A stretch of DNA of 38,010 nt from Deltaproteobacteria bacterium (GCA_029262355.1 JAJCZO010000426.1:1-38010), one strand, 5' to 3'; shown: positions 24,561 through 33,226, numbered from the stretch's first letter. The notes: generated by a model not told the origin, from the sequence alone. Numbers and translations: made by a program.

Positions 24561-26942
24561 ATGCACGAGGGTCCGCATGACCAACATGAGGTGAAGTCGG
24601 GCCACCTGATCGATGGCGTCCTGGCGGCCGTGCTCTTGCCTCTATGGATCGGAGCGTTCGTTCTGCATGTCGACCGGGTGGTGGACGGCCGCCTCGCATG
24701 GCCCGGGTTCTGGGTAACGCCCGCAGCGACATCGGGTGAGGCCCCGCGCATCCGCGCCTTCTGGCCCGGAATGCACGCGGAAGACTCGGGCTTGCGAATC
24801 GGTGACCGGCTCGTCGGCGCAGGGGAGGCCTCCCTACGAGGCGAAGGGGCCGCAGGCGTGTTCGCGCACACCGTTGCCGCCGCGGACCGCAACCTCGAAG
24901 TGCCGATTCGATACGAACGCGACGGCACCGAGCACAGCCTCCGGCTCGCTCTCACCCCAGTGCCGTTCCCGTGGCGCGCCATCCCGGTAACGGTCGGCTT
25001 CGTACTCGCCGGATCGCTGGTACTGCTCCGGCGCCGGGGCTCTCCGATCGGTCGCGCGTTCTTCGTCGCCGCGATGGTCTACGGGCTGCATTGGACGTTT
25101 TTCTTCGGTGGCTCGCCGGCCGTCACCTACGCTTGGCTCGGGATCTTCGCTGCCTCCTCCCTGGTCCTCTACCCACTGTTGCTGCGGCCGATGTTCGTGA
25201 TCCTCCAAGACAACCGTGCCGGGCCGGAGAAGCCCCCTGTGTGGATCTGGCTTTTTGCGATCTTTGGCCCGGTCTCGACGGGCTGGGTCCTCGGCATCCC
25301 GTTCCCTCCGGTCGTCGCCCTCCAGACGACCTTCGCGATCACGTTCGTCTGGCTCGCGACCGTCCTGGTCGTGCTCACGCTCGGCTACCGCCGGGCGCGG
25401 CCGCGCGGCCGGCGGCAACTTCGATGGATCGTCCTCGGACTGTACCTCGGAACGGCTCCGCTCCTCGCGGCCGACGCAATCAGCGCAGTCAGCCCCAATC
25501 TGTGGTGGCTCCACGACGTCGCCAACCTCGCCACCTTCTTGATCCCACTCTGTTTGTTCGTCGCGATCGTTCGCTTCAACGCGTTCGACGTCGACCGTCT
25601 CATTCTTTCGACCACCGCATACTCGATCTTGTCGATCGTGCTGATCGCCGGTTTGCTGACGGTCGTGCCCTGGCTGGCCGAAGTCGCCAGCGCGGCCTTC
25701 GGCACGACCGCGGCCCAGAGCCAGGTCGCGCTGTCCGCGCTCTTCGCCGCCGCACTCGTGCCGGGCCAGGCTGTCCTCAAGCCGCACATCGAGCGCATCT
25801 TCTTCTCGGAGCGTCACGCGCTCGAGCAGGGCGTGGACGATCTCCTCCAAACGCTCGACGGCTGCGAGACACCCGACGCACTCCCCGCGCTGCTCGGCCG
25901 CCGACTCTACGCCCTGCTCCGGCCCGACGGCTGCGTCGTGTTCGGCGCCCTGGAAGAGACGGTGGCGCCCGTCTACCAGCGCGGGCGCTTCCCGGGCGGC
26001 CTGGCCCCGGAGCACTTCTCACTGGAATCGCTCGAAACTGCGACCGCCCCCATCGACCTGACGGAGAAGTACGACGCCGAGTCGGAAGACCTCGCCGCGC
26101 TCGCGAGCGTCGGGGCCGTCCTCGCGATCGCCGTCCGACGCTCCGGGCGGGTCGCATCCGTTCTCGCACTCGGGGCAAAGCGCTCTGGGGACGTCTACTC
26201 CACGACCGACAAGGCTCTGCTGCGCGCCGTGGCAGAGAAGATGAGCGACGTTCTCCAGCGCTTCGACGAAGCCGAGATTCTCGGCCAAGAGCGTGCGATG
26301 CGCGACTCGTTCCGACGCTACGTTCCGGCCTCGGTCGCCGATCAGCTGGCGAGCGGCGAGGACATCGAGGGGGGCGAGCGCGAGCTGTCCGTGCTGTTCG
26401 CCGACGTACGAGGGTACTCGACCTATTCGGAGGGCAAGGAGGCCGAGGCGATCTTCTCCGTCGTCAATGAGCTCACCGAGGTCATTTCCGGCGTCATCCG
26501 TGAACACGACGGAACCGTCGTGGAATTCCTCGGGGACGGAGTCATGGCGGTGTTCGGCGCACCCAAGCCCAACCCCGAGCACGCGCAAGCTGCCGTCGAG
26601 GCGGGCTGCGCGATCGTGACCCAGATCGAGGAGCGGTCCCTGGGAGGCGGCAATCGCGCCATCCAGGTCGGCGTCGGGATCGCAACCGGGCGGGTGTTCG
26701 TGGGCAATGTCGAGACCAAGGAGCGGCTGATCTACACCGCCATCGGCGACACAGTGAACGTTGCCTCGCGACTGCAGGGCCAGACCCGAGATCTCGAGGC
26801 CGCCGTCGCGATCGACGGCCCGACCTATGACGCGGCCGGGCAGGACGCCACCACCGGCTTCGAGCCGCGAGGCCACGTCCCGATCCGCGGACGACGGGAA
26901 CAGGTCTCCGTGTACGCGCTTCCGCTCGACCCAGAGGCCTGA
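24561..26942 (+). CDS. Membrane-bound class III nucleotide cyclase with PDZ-like and GAF domains
   Basis: 793-residue signalling enzyme making cAMP or cGMP. Order: helix 1 (17-36); a PDZ-like periplasmic segment (about 57-132, with SGLRIGDRLVGAG); a block of about eight helices (139-400) like 7TM receptor kinases; a junction KPHIERIFFSERHALEQG; a GAF-like region (about 425-565); and the cyclase domain (about 605-785). Metal ligands D615 (FADVRGYS) and D659 (FLGDGVMAVFG) and D730, N733, R737 (AIGDTVNVASRL) are present, so it should be active. The position usually held by the adenine-selecting lysine is E655, so base preference is uncertain. ATG 24561 has no clear ribosome site. It lies 29 bp before a GAF/sigma-54 activator, probably one operon. 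Confidence 0.9.
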   Translation: MHEGPHDQHEVKSGHLIDGVLAAVLLPLWIGAFVLHVDRVVDGRLAWPGFWVTPAATSGEAPRIRAFWPGMHAEDSGLRIGDRLVGAGEASLRGEGAAGVFAHTVAAADRNLEVPIRYERDGTEHSLRLALTPVPFPWRAIPVTVGFVLAGSLVLLRRRGSPIGRAFFVAAMVYGLHWTFFFGGSPAVTYAWLGIFAASSLVLYPLLLRPMFVILQDNRAGPEKPPVWIWLFAIFGPVSTGWVLGIPFPPVVALQTTFAITFVWLATVLVVLTLGYRRARPRGRRQLRWIVLGLYLGTAPLLAADAISAVSPNLWWLHDVANLATFLIPLCLFVAIVRFNAFDVDRLILSTTAYSILSIVLIAGLLTVVPWLAEVASAAFGTTAAQSQVALSALFAAALVPGQAVLKPHIERIFFSERHALEQGVDDLLQTLDGCETPDALPALLGRRLYALLRPDGCVVFGALEETVAPVYQRGRFPGGLAPEHFSLESLETATAPIDLTEKYDAESEDLAALASVGAVLAIAVRRSGRVASVLALGAKRSGDVYSTTDKALLRAVAEKMSDVLQRFDEAEILGQERAMRDSFRRYVPASVADQLASGEDIEGGERELSVLFADVRGYSTYSEGKEAEAIFSVVNELTEVISGVIREHDGTVVEFLGDGVMAVFGAPKPNPEHAQAAVEAGCAIVTQIEERSLGGGNRAIQVGVGIATGRVFVGNVETKERLIYTAIGDTVNVASRLQGQTRDLEAAVAIDGPTYDAAGQDATTGFEPRGHVPIRGRREQVSVYALPLDPEA

Positions 26943-26971
26943 GTCACATACCAACTTTCTCTGGAGACGAA

Positions 26972-28600
26972 ATGGGGATGAGTCCCGCATCAACCAGCGC
27001 GCCGACCGATCCCGGTCGGCTGCTCCTGCTCTACGACCTCGCCTGCGCGTTCGCGACTCGGCTCGAGCTCGATGACCTGGTGACCCTCGTGGTCGAGCAA
27101 TGCCAGGAGGTGTTCGAGGCCGAGGGCGCTTCCGTGCTGCTACACGACCGCGAGAGCGACGAGCTTTTTTTCCCGTTCGTGGTCTCTCGGGACCCCGAGG
27201 TGGCCGCCCAGCTGGCGAGTCTACGCTTTCCGGCCGACCGGGGAATCGCGGGCTCCGTCCTGCAGACCAGTGAGCCGATCCGGGTTGACGACGGAGAGAC
27301 GGACGAACGCGTCTATCGCGGGGCCGATGAAGAAACCGGAACGACCACGAAGTCGATGCTGTGCGTGCCGCTGACCACGCGCGAGGGGACCATCGGCGTC
27401 ATCCAGCTCGTGAACCACCGGGGCGGGACACCGTTCCCGCCGGACGACGAGGCCTTCCTGGTCACGCTGGCCGGCAGCGTCGCCGTCGCCATCGACAACG
27501 CGCGGATGTATGCGACGCTGCGCGCATCGGAGGAGCGTCTCAAGACCCAGGTCGGGAGCCTGCGGCGCGATCTCGCCCGACAAGATCGGTTCTCCCAGAT
27601 CGTCGGCACGAGCTCCGCGATGGCCCAGGTTTTCGAGCTGATGGAGAGCGCGGCGTCGACCCCCATCACGGTGCTGATCGAGGGGGAGACCGGCACCGGC
27701 AAGGAGCTCGTCGCCCAGGGCATTCATAAGGCAAGCTCCCGCGCGGCCAACGCCTTCGTCGCCGTGAACTGTGCCGCCCTACCCGAGACGCTGCTCGAGA
27801 GCGAGCTGTTCGGCCACCGGCGCGGTGCATTCACCGGCGCCAGCCACGACCGAGTCGGATTGTTCGAATCCGCCCGCGGCGGCACGGTATTTCTCGACGA
27901 AGTCGGAGACATGCCCGCCACGATGCAGGCCAAGCTTCTGCGCGTCCTGCAAGAAGGCGAGATCGTCCCGGTCGGCGACAACCGGCCCCGCAAGATCGAC
28001 ATAAGGGTGATCTCCGCAACGAACCGCGACCTCCAGCGCGAGGTCGGCGAGCAGAACTTCCGCGAGGATCTGTTCTACCGCCTCTCGACGTTCCCGATCC
28101 GGCTGCCCGCCCTGCGTGAACGCCGAGAAGACATCGGGCCCATCGCCGCCCGCATGGTCGAGACGGTGGCCAAGCGATACGAAAAGCGCATCGATGGGAT
28201 CACGCCGGAAGCCCTCGTATTGCTCGAACGGCACGAATGGCCCGGCAACGTCCGAGAGCTCCAGAACGAGCTGGAGCGGGCCTGCGCGCTCACCCGGACT
28301 GGGGACCCGATCGTGCCCGAGAAGCTGTCGGCCAAAGTGACCGGAGCGCCCGAAAGCGGGCCGCCCCCGCCTACAGCCAGACCCAGCGCACCGTCGGTGC
28401 CGGCGGCCGCCGGAGCCTCGGCCGGCTCGCATCCCGCCGGCTCGCTCGGCTCGCTGCGCGAAGCCCGCTCGGCCTTCGAGGCCGACTTCATCCGTCGAAC
28501 CCTCGAGACCGAGGGGGGCAACATCACGCGCGCCGCCAAGGCGATGGGTCTGTCGCGGGTTGCGCTTCAGAAGAAGATGAAGGACTACGGCTTGCGCTGA
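26972..28600 (+). CDS. GAF-domain sigma-54-dependent transcriptional activator
   Basis: 542-residue enhancer-binding protein. An N-terminal GAF domain (about 17-178, with ETGTTTKSMLCVPL) replaces a receiver, so it is ligand-controlled rather than phosphorylated. The AAA+ part has Walker A GETGTGKE (238-245), the sigma-54-contacting GAFTGA (285-290) and VFLDEVGDMP (306-315). A Pro/Ala linker and a Fis-type helix-turn-helix (GNITRAAKAMGLSRVALQKK) end the protein. GGAG five bases before ATG 26972 fixes the start. Directly following a nucleotide cyclase, its GAF domain could read that cyclase's product; this is inference. Targets are unknown. Confidence 0.95.
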   Translation: MGMSPASTSAPTDPGRLLLLYDLACAFATRLELDDLVTLVVEQCQEVFEAEGASVLLHDRESDELFFPFVVSRDPEVAAQLASLRFPADRGIAGSVLQTSEPIRVDDGETDERVYRGADEETGTTTKSMLCVPLTTREGTIGVIQLVNHRGGTPFPPDDEAFLVTLAGSVAVAIDNARMYATLRASEERLKTQVGSLRRDLARQDRFSQIVGTSSAMAQVFELMESAASTPITVLIEGETGTGKELVAQGIHKASSRAANAFVAVNCAALPETLLESELFGHRRGAFTGASHDRVGLFESARGGTVFLDEVGDMPATMQAKLLRVLQEGEIVPVGDNRPRKIDIRVISATNRDLQREVGEQNFREDLFYRLSTFPIRLPALRERREDIGPIAARMVETVAKRYEKRIDGITPEALVLLERHEWPGNVRELQNELERACALTRTGDPIVPEKLSAKVTGAPESGPPPPTARPSAPSVPAAAGASAGSHPAGSLGSLREARSAFEADFIRRTLETEGGNITRAAKAMGLSRVALQKKMKDYGLR

Positions 28601-28621
28601 GCGCCCGTGCCGCTGGCTCGT

Positions 28622-28700
28622 CCCTTAGCTTCAGCACCCGCCCGACCCGTCGGCCCCTTAGCTTCAACCTTCGGCCCGTGGCGCGACCCCTTCGCCTTGA
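28622..28700. repeat. Three copies of a 33-bp-period repeat in a convergent gap
   Basis: CCCTTAGCTTCA occurs at 28622-28633 and again at 28655-28666, and a diverged copy CCCTTCGCCTTGA at 28688-28700. The period is exactly 33 bp. The block lies between the stops of the GAF activator and the glycosyltransferase. Read leftward in one frame it gives an 11-residue repeat with EAKG, but that frame has no start or ribosome site of its own. Confidence 0.5.
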
Positions 28701-28715
28701 ACGCATCCTGGGCGT

Positions 28716-29651
28716 TCACTCTGCCTTCCACAGGCCCGAGAACCGGAGACGCAGACGACACCACCGTGCGCGCAGGTCCGCGGGGCGCGCAAGGAGCGCC
28801 CGGTCGAAGCAGTGCGCCGCCTCCGCTCGCCGGCCACGTCCCGCCAGCTGCCGGCCGGCTCGTGTCCATTGGCGCCCTGCGAGGTCGCGGATCTCGGCCG
28901 CGAGACCGGGGTTCTGTGCGCCGACGAACTCTGCGAATGCGTCCAGCACCCGGGCTCGCACCCCTCTGCGATCCGCATGCGCGTGGCCCAGCGACGGCGC
29001 CTCGCCGCGCACCTCGCCGAGGCGGTGTCGGTAATGGGCGCTGGTCTTGGGGACGTACGACCACGGTCCCAGGAGGCTCAGCCGCAACATGAGGTCGAGG
29101 TCCTCAGCCGTCGCCAGATCCTCATCGAAGCCACCGATCGCTCGGAGATCCGAGACCCGCATGACGGTATTCGAGATCCCAGGCGGGCCCCGGCGTGCAA
29201 TCTCCCGAGTGGTGTCCACGGCGACCCAGCCGCGGTGGACACGGCGAGAACGCCCCGTTGGGACGTCTGTGCTGTCCTTGTCACAGGTCGAAGCAACGGC
29301 CTCAGGATGGGCGGAGAGGGTCCGCAGGTGCGCTTCGAGATACGTCTCGGGCCAGAGGTCGTCGGAGTCGAGAAAAGCGACCCAGTCCATCGTGGGAGCC
29401 GCGAGGATGCCGCGGTTGCGGGCGGCCGAAACGCCACGGTTCGACTGCCGGACGAGCTCGGCGGAGAACGACGGCGATGCTCCCGCGAGCCACTCTTCGA
29501 CCCGCGCCGCGGTAGCGTCGCGCGAGCCATCGTCGACGATGACGAGGGCGTCGGGCCGGCGCGTCTGCGCGACCACCGAGTCCAACGCCTCCACGATGGC
29601 CGTCGGCCGCTCGAAGACCGGCACGATGACCACGACACGCCCTTCCGCCAC
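28716..29651 (-). CDS. Family 2 glycosyltransferase
   Basis: 311-residue GT-A fold transferase using a nucleotide sugar. The N-terminus RVVVIVPVFERPTAIVEALDS, VDDGSRDAT and the DxD-type metal site AFLDSDDLW are typical; the AEDLDLMLRLSLLG region supplies the catalytic acidic residues. The last 60 residues look like a single TPR-type helix pair (AAHCFDRALLARPADLRARW). GTG 29651 was chosen for its closeness to the conserved core; TTG 29687 or GTG 29657 are possible. It is an isolated gene, divergent from lacI with the 20-bp palindrome between them, so it could share that control. Acceptor unknown. Confidence 0.88.
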   Translation of the reverse strand: MAEGRVVVIVPVFERPTAIVEALDSVVAQTRRPDALVIVDDGSRDATAARVEEWLAGASPSFSAELVRQSNRGVSAARNRGILAAPTMDWVAFLDSDDLWPETYLEAHLRTLSAHPEAVASTCDKDSTDVPTGRSRRVHRGWVAVDTTREIARRGPPGISNTVMRVSDLRAIGGFDEDLATAEDLDLMLRLSLLGPWSYVPKTSAHYRHRLGEVRGEAPSLGHAHADRRGVRARVLDAFAEFVGAQNPGLAAEIRDLAGRQWTRAGRQLAGRGRRAEAAHCFDRALLARPADLRARWCRLRLRFSGLWKAE

Positions 29652-29776
29652 GCCCACCTGCCTGTCAGGGGATCGAGCCCGAGACAAGCCGGATCAGGCC
29701 ATGGCTGCCGCCTCGCCCGCCACCGGGAGATACACGATGACGAGGTCGCCCTGAGAGACGTGCGAGTGCGCTCACC

Positions 29777-29796
29777 AAATGTAAACGTTTACATTT
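29777..29796. promoter_or_regulatory. Perfect 20-bp palindromic LacI-type operator
   Basis: AAATGTAAACGTTTACATTT is an exact palindrome with a central CG and AT-rich arms, the form of LacI/CcpA-family operators (TGTAAACGTTTACA core). It ends 29 bp before the lacI-family start codon, which strongly suggests autoregulation. Confidence 0.85.
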
Positions 29797-29816
29797 TCCC
29801 TCCGAAGCAATAGATT
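29788..29816 (+). promoter_or_regulatory. Sigma-70-type promoter of the lacI-family gene
   Basis: TTTACA (29788-29793) and TAGATT (29811-29816) are separated by 17 bp. The -35 box lies inside the right arm of the palindrome, so bound repressor would block polymerase. Transcription would begin about 3 bases before the ATG, giving a nearly leaderless message. Confidence 0.55.
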
Positions 29817-29825
29817 CCGAGCAGG

Positions 29826-30875
29826 ATGGCCAATCAGCCTGGCCGCAGGCGGAACCACCGCGGCGACGTTCGAGCCACGATCCGGCATGTGGCCGAGGTC
29901 GCCCAAGTCTCGACCGCGACCGTGTCCCGGGTCTTCTCGAGTTCGTCTGCGGTCCGAGCGCACACGCGCGAGCGGGTCCTCGCGACCGCACGCAGCCTCG
30001 GGTATCGGCCGAACAGAGCGGCACGGAGCCTCGTCATGGGGCACGCCGGGCTCCTGGGCCTGATCGTTCCAGACCTCACCCGCCAGGGATTCGCGACGCT
30101 GGCCCAGGCCGCCGCTGTCCGCGCCCACGGGGAGGGGTTTGCTCTGGCCGTCGCAGATCGCACGGCGCCCCAGATCGCGGAACTCGCGCTTACCAGGGAC
30201 CTCGCCAGACGCTGCGACGGTGTCGTTCTCTGCTCACCCGACGTGGCAGACGACGAAGCGATCGCCATCGGCCAGACGACCGCGGTGGTCGTGACTCAAA
30301 GGCGAATCCGGCGAATCCCGACGCTGCTCGTCAACGAGCACGCCCGCGCGAGGGCAGCCCTGAACCACCTGCGGGAGCTCGGTCACCAGCGAGTCATGTG
30401 GGTCGCCGGCCCGGCAGAGCCACAGGTCACTCGGGACAGGGTCGCGACCCTCGAGGCGACGCCGGGCCTGCAGATCCTCCGAAAAGCCGCCGCAGACGGA
30501 TCCTTCGCAGACGGGTTCGATCTGGCCGCGCCCCTAGTCGCCTCGGGCGCTACGGCGGCGGTGGCTCTCGACGGCGAGATCGCTCGCGGGCTCCTCTGCG
30601 GCCTCGCGCGCGCCGGAGTCGCCGTGCCCCGCGAGATGAGCATCGTCGGCGGCTCCGCTGGCGCGGGCGGGGAGGACGCGCCCACCTCGATCGCGCCCCC
30701 GCTTGCCGACATGGGTTGCGCTGCGATCGAGCTTCTTCTGATGGTGATCCGGGATCAGGCTTCCGCCGCCGCGCTGCGCACGGTGAAGTTCGAGCCGCGC
30801 CTAGAGGTCGGCGCCTCTACGGGACCGGCTGCTTCTCGACCGAGCGAGGGCCCAGAGCGCAGCGGCTGGAGCTAA
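29826..30875 (+). CDS. LacI-family transcriptional regulator
   Basis: 349-residue repressor. The DNA-binding part has the canonical helix-turn-helix (ATIRHVAEVAQVSTATVSRV, 17-36) and hinge helix (GYRPNRAARSL, 59-69). The periplasmic-binding-protein-like effector domain follows (LLGLIVPDL, VVLCSPDV, VNEHARARAALNHL, HQRVMWVAGP, TAAVALDGEIARGLL). No sugar transport or catabolic gene adjoins it, so the effector cannot be guessed. The palindrome at 29777-29796 over its own -35 box indicates autorepression. The C-terminal 20 residues are low-complexity Ser/Pro/Arg. Confidence 0.94.
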   Translation: MANQPGRRRNHRGDVRATIRHVAEVAQVSTATVSRVFSSSSAVRAHTRERVLATARSLGYRPNRAARSLVMGHAGLLGLIVPDLTRQGFATLAQAAAVRAHGEGFALAVADRTAPQIAELALTRDLARRCDGVVLCSPDVADDEAIAIGQTTAVVVTQRRIRRIPTLLVNEHARARAALNHLRELGHQRVMWVAGPAEPQVTRDRVATLEATPGLQILRKAAADGSFADGFDLAAPLVASGATAAVALDGEIARGLLCGLARAGVAVPREMSIVGGSAGAGGEDAPTSIAPPLADMGCAAIELLLMVIRDQASAAALRTVKFEPRLEVGASTGPAASRPSEGPERSGWS

Positions 30876-30981
30876 GGCGAGACGGCTCGAGCGAAGGCGC
30901 CGGGCCGTCGTAGACCGGGCCGTTCGTGGTCACGACGGAGTCCTTGCGTCGCCCACATACTCCACCGAGCGAGATGGTCCC

Positions 30982-31230
30982 TCAACTGGCTCCAACGGCG
31001 GCCCAGCGCTGCTCCTCGCGGGCGCAGCTGAGGCAAAGGCTCGTCGCGGGGACGGCCACGAGGCGCGCCATGGGGGTCTTCTCGTGACAAACGACACAGA
31101 TCCCGTAAATGGCTGGGGAGATCCGAGGCGACGGCCGAGTGCGACACGCGGGGGCCCGGCCCTCGGCCCCCCGCGCGCCACGGATCGCACCCTTCGCCTG
31201 CTCCGCCTCGACCGCAATCTCGTGACCCAT
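30982..31230 (-). CDS. Small DksA/TraR-type zinc-finger protein
   Basis: 82-residue protein whose second half matches the DksA/TraR C4 zinc finger: YGICVVCHEKTPMARL followed by VAVPATSLCLSCARE. The coiled-coil arm that lets DksA reach the polymerase active site is absent; the N-terminus is short, Arg/Ala-rich and not recognisable. It may be a minimal zinc-finger regulator or a decayed gene. ATG 31230 is the best start, with no clear ribosome site. It lies 78 bp after the P450 stop on the same strand. Confidence 0.65.
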   Translation of the reverse strand: MGHEIAVEAEQAKGAIRGARGAEGRAPACRTRPSPRISPAIYGICVVCHEKTPMARLVAVPATSLCLSCAREEQRWAAVGAS

Positions 31231-31308
31231 GTACGGCCAGGATTGAGGGCGCGCGGAGCTATGGCAAGTGGGGTCGGGTCTCATGGGGGCTGTGGGGCCG
31301 CATGCACG

Positions 31309-32556
31309 CTAGGCAGAGGCCTCCGGGGTGTAGACCACTTCCATGTGCTTGAAGCTCCGGACGAGCGCGGACGGCGCCATGACCGGCCCGCCATTCTTGT
31401 AGCCCATGTCGGGGGTGCGCTTCAGCAGCTCGGCGAAGGCAACCCGAAGCTCCATCCGAGCGAGGTTCGCACCCAGGCAGAAGTGGTTGCCGATCCCGAA
31501 CGCCAGATGCTGTGGGTTGCGCTCGATGTCGAGCTCGTCGGGACGGTCGAACTGTCGCGAGTCGCGGTTCGCCGATGGGTACAGCATCAGCACCTTCTCG
31601 CCCTTCTTGATGGTCTTGCCGCAAAGCTCCGTATCCTGAGTAGCGGTCCGGATGAACGAGACCACCGGCGACGTGAGGCGAAGGAGCTCCTCCATGGCGC
31701 CCGGGATGAGTGAAGGATCGTCGAGCAGGCGCTGGCGCGCTTCGGGGTGCTCGATCAACAGCTTCATGCCACCGGACAGACCGTTGCGGGTCGTCTCATT
31801 GCCCGCAACCATCAGAAGCACGCAGAACATGATGAGCTCGTCGTTGCCGAGCGCCTTCTGCGCCTCACTCTTCATGACGGCGCCACCCGGGTGCTCGTTC
31901 TCGAAATCACCGAGAGTGCCCTCTTCCTTCGCGGTCACGAGGATGCTCAGAAGATCGTCCTTCGGGTTGTGACGGCGGTCCTCGATGAGATCCGCCAAGT
32001 ACTGGCCATATTCGACGAAGGCCTGAGCGGCGCTCTCCGCCACCCCCGGCTCGTGCAGGTTGCCCTGGGCCAGGATCATGGCGTCCGACCAGCCGTGAAA
32101 CCGGCGGAAGTCCTCGTGCCGGATGCCGATCATCTGCGCGATGACGAGCAGCGGCAGGGGCACCGCGATGTCCTCGACGAAGTCGCACTCGCCCTTGGCT
32201 CCGAACTCGTTCAGAGAGTCCTCGATAATTCTCTGAACGCTCTCTTCGAGCTTCTTCACCATTCGAGGAGTGAAGCCCGTATTGACGAGGCGACGGAGTT
32301 GCTGATGACGGGGTTCGTCTTCGTCGATCAACCCGAGCTTGGCCGGGTTGTCCGGGATGACGCCCTCACCCGAGCAGAAGATTTCGTTGTTCTTTGAAGC
32401 GAACTGGACCTCTTCATACCGGCTCAGGATGTACGCGTCGGTCTCCGGCGACCAGTGGACGGGGTCGTTCTCGCGCAGCCAGCGCAGATGGTCGTACATG
32501 CTCTCGTCCCACGTCCAGAAGTCGGACTTCCCGTAATTCACATCGGCTGGAGTCAT
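31309..32556 (-). CDS. Cytochrome P450
   Basis: 415-residue soluble bacterial monooxygenase. The I-helix oxygen-binding motif is AGNETT (251-256), the ExxR is E290/R293 (EELLRL), and the haem loop FGIGNHFCLG ends with the cysteine ligand C360. The I-helix acid-alcohol pair is E254-T255. The overall pattern resembles class I bacterial P450s acting on steroids, terpenes or fatty compounds. ATG 32556 lies 11 bp after the tetR stop, with GAGG upstream, so the two genes form an operon. No ferredoxin or reductase is adjacent, so redox partners must come from elsewhere. Confidence 0.96.
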   Translation of the reverse strand: MTPADVNYGKSDFWTWDESMYDHLRWLRENDPVHWSPETDAYILSRYEEVQFASKNNEIFCSGEGVIPDNPAKLGLIDEDEPRHQQLRRLVNTGFTPRMVKKLEESVQRIIEDSLNEFGAKGECDFVEDIAVPLPLLVIAQMIGIRHEDFRRFHGWSDAMILAQGNLHEPGVAESAAQAFVEYGQYLADLIEDRRHNPKDDLLSILVTAKEEGTLGDFENEHPGGAVMKSEAQKALGNDELIMFCVLLMVAGNETTRNGLSGGMKLLIEHPEARQRLLDDPSLIPGAMEELLRLTSPVVSFIRTATQDTELCGKTIKKGEKVLMLYPSANRDSRQFDRPDELDIERNPQHLAFGIGNHFCLGANLARMELRVAFAELLKRTPDMGYKNGGPVMAPSALVRSFKHMEVVYTPEASA

Positions 32557-32567
32557 TCTTTCGATCC

Positions 32568-33218
32568 TCACTTCTCGTTGCGTGCCCCTCCGGCGGAATC
32601 CGCTCGGATGGCGTCCCAAATGAACGACGCCGCGCGAGGAAGTCGCTCGGCGATCGGGTATGTTTCGTCGGAAAGCCACTGCGAAACCGTGGCGTGAAAG
32701 GCGCCTAGAACCATCTCGGCCAGGAACTCGGCATCTTGGTCGACGCGGACTTCGTGGCTTTTCTGGCCGGCGGCCAGCATCGTCGCGAGCGGCCGGTGCA
32801 GACTCGCCATGTAGGGCGCGGCGTCTTCGGGGCGAGCCCCCGAACGCAGCATCTCGAGCATGACCTCGCGCGACACCTTCTGATGCTCGGAGATCATGTC
32901 CGCCGCGTGGCGGGCCAGTCCCTCGAGCTGCTCGGCGACTGTCCGATCGGTGCCAAGATGCTCTTCGATCAGACCTTCCAGAGCGTCCGCCACATCTCGG
33001 GTGATCTCGGCGAGGAGACCGCTCTTGCTCTGGAAGTGATTGAAAAACGTCGCCGGCGCGATATCGGCGGATGCCGCGATCTGCTCGACCGTAGTCGCCT
33101 CGAAGCCCTGCTCGGCAACCAGCTCCAGCGCCCCCTCGACCACCCGCTCGCGGAGCTCCCGCCGCCTGCGTTCCCGTCGCCCACCGAGGGGCATCGTGTT
33201 GGATGGAAGGGTTGCCAT
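32568..33218 (-). CDS. TetR-family transcriptional regulator
   Basis: 216-residue repressor. The N-terminal helix-turn-helix (about 42-63: TTVEQIAASADIAPATFFNH) is typical of TetR, and the helical ligand-binding domain follows. ATG 33218 has GGAG eight bases upstream and begins just before the conserved Arg-rich start. A promoter and a 14-bp palindrome lie immediately upstream, fitting autorepression. It is co-transcribed with the P450, whose substrate or product may be its effector, and is divergent from osmC. Confidence 0.94.
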   Translation of the reverse strand: MATLPSNTMPLGGRRERRRRELRERVVEGALELVAEQGFEATTVEQIAASADIAPATFFNHFQSKSGLLAEITRDVADALEGLIEEHLGTDRTVAEQLEGLARHAADMISEHQKVSREVMLEMLRSGARPEDAAPYMASLHRPLATMLAAGQKSHEVRVDQDAEFLAEMVLGAFHATVSQWLSDETYPIAERLPRAASFIWDAIRADSAGGARNEK

Positions 33219-33226
33219 GGAGACTT

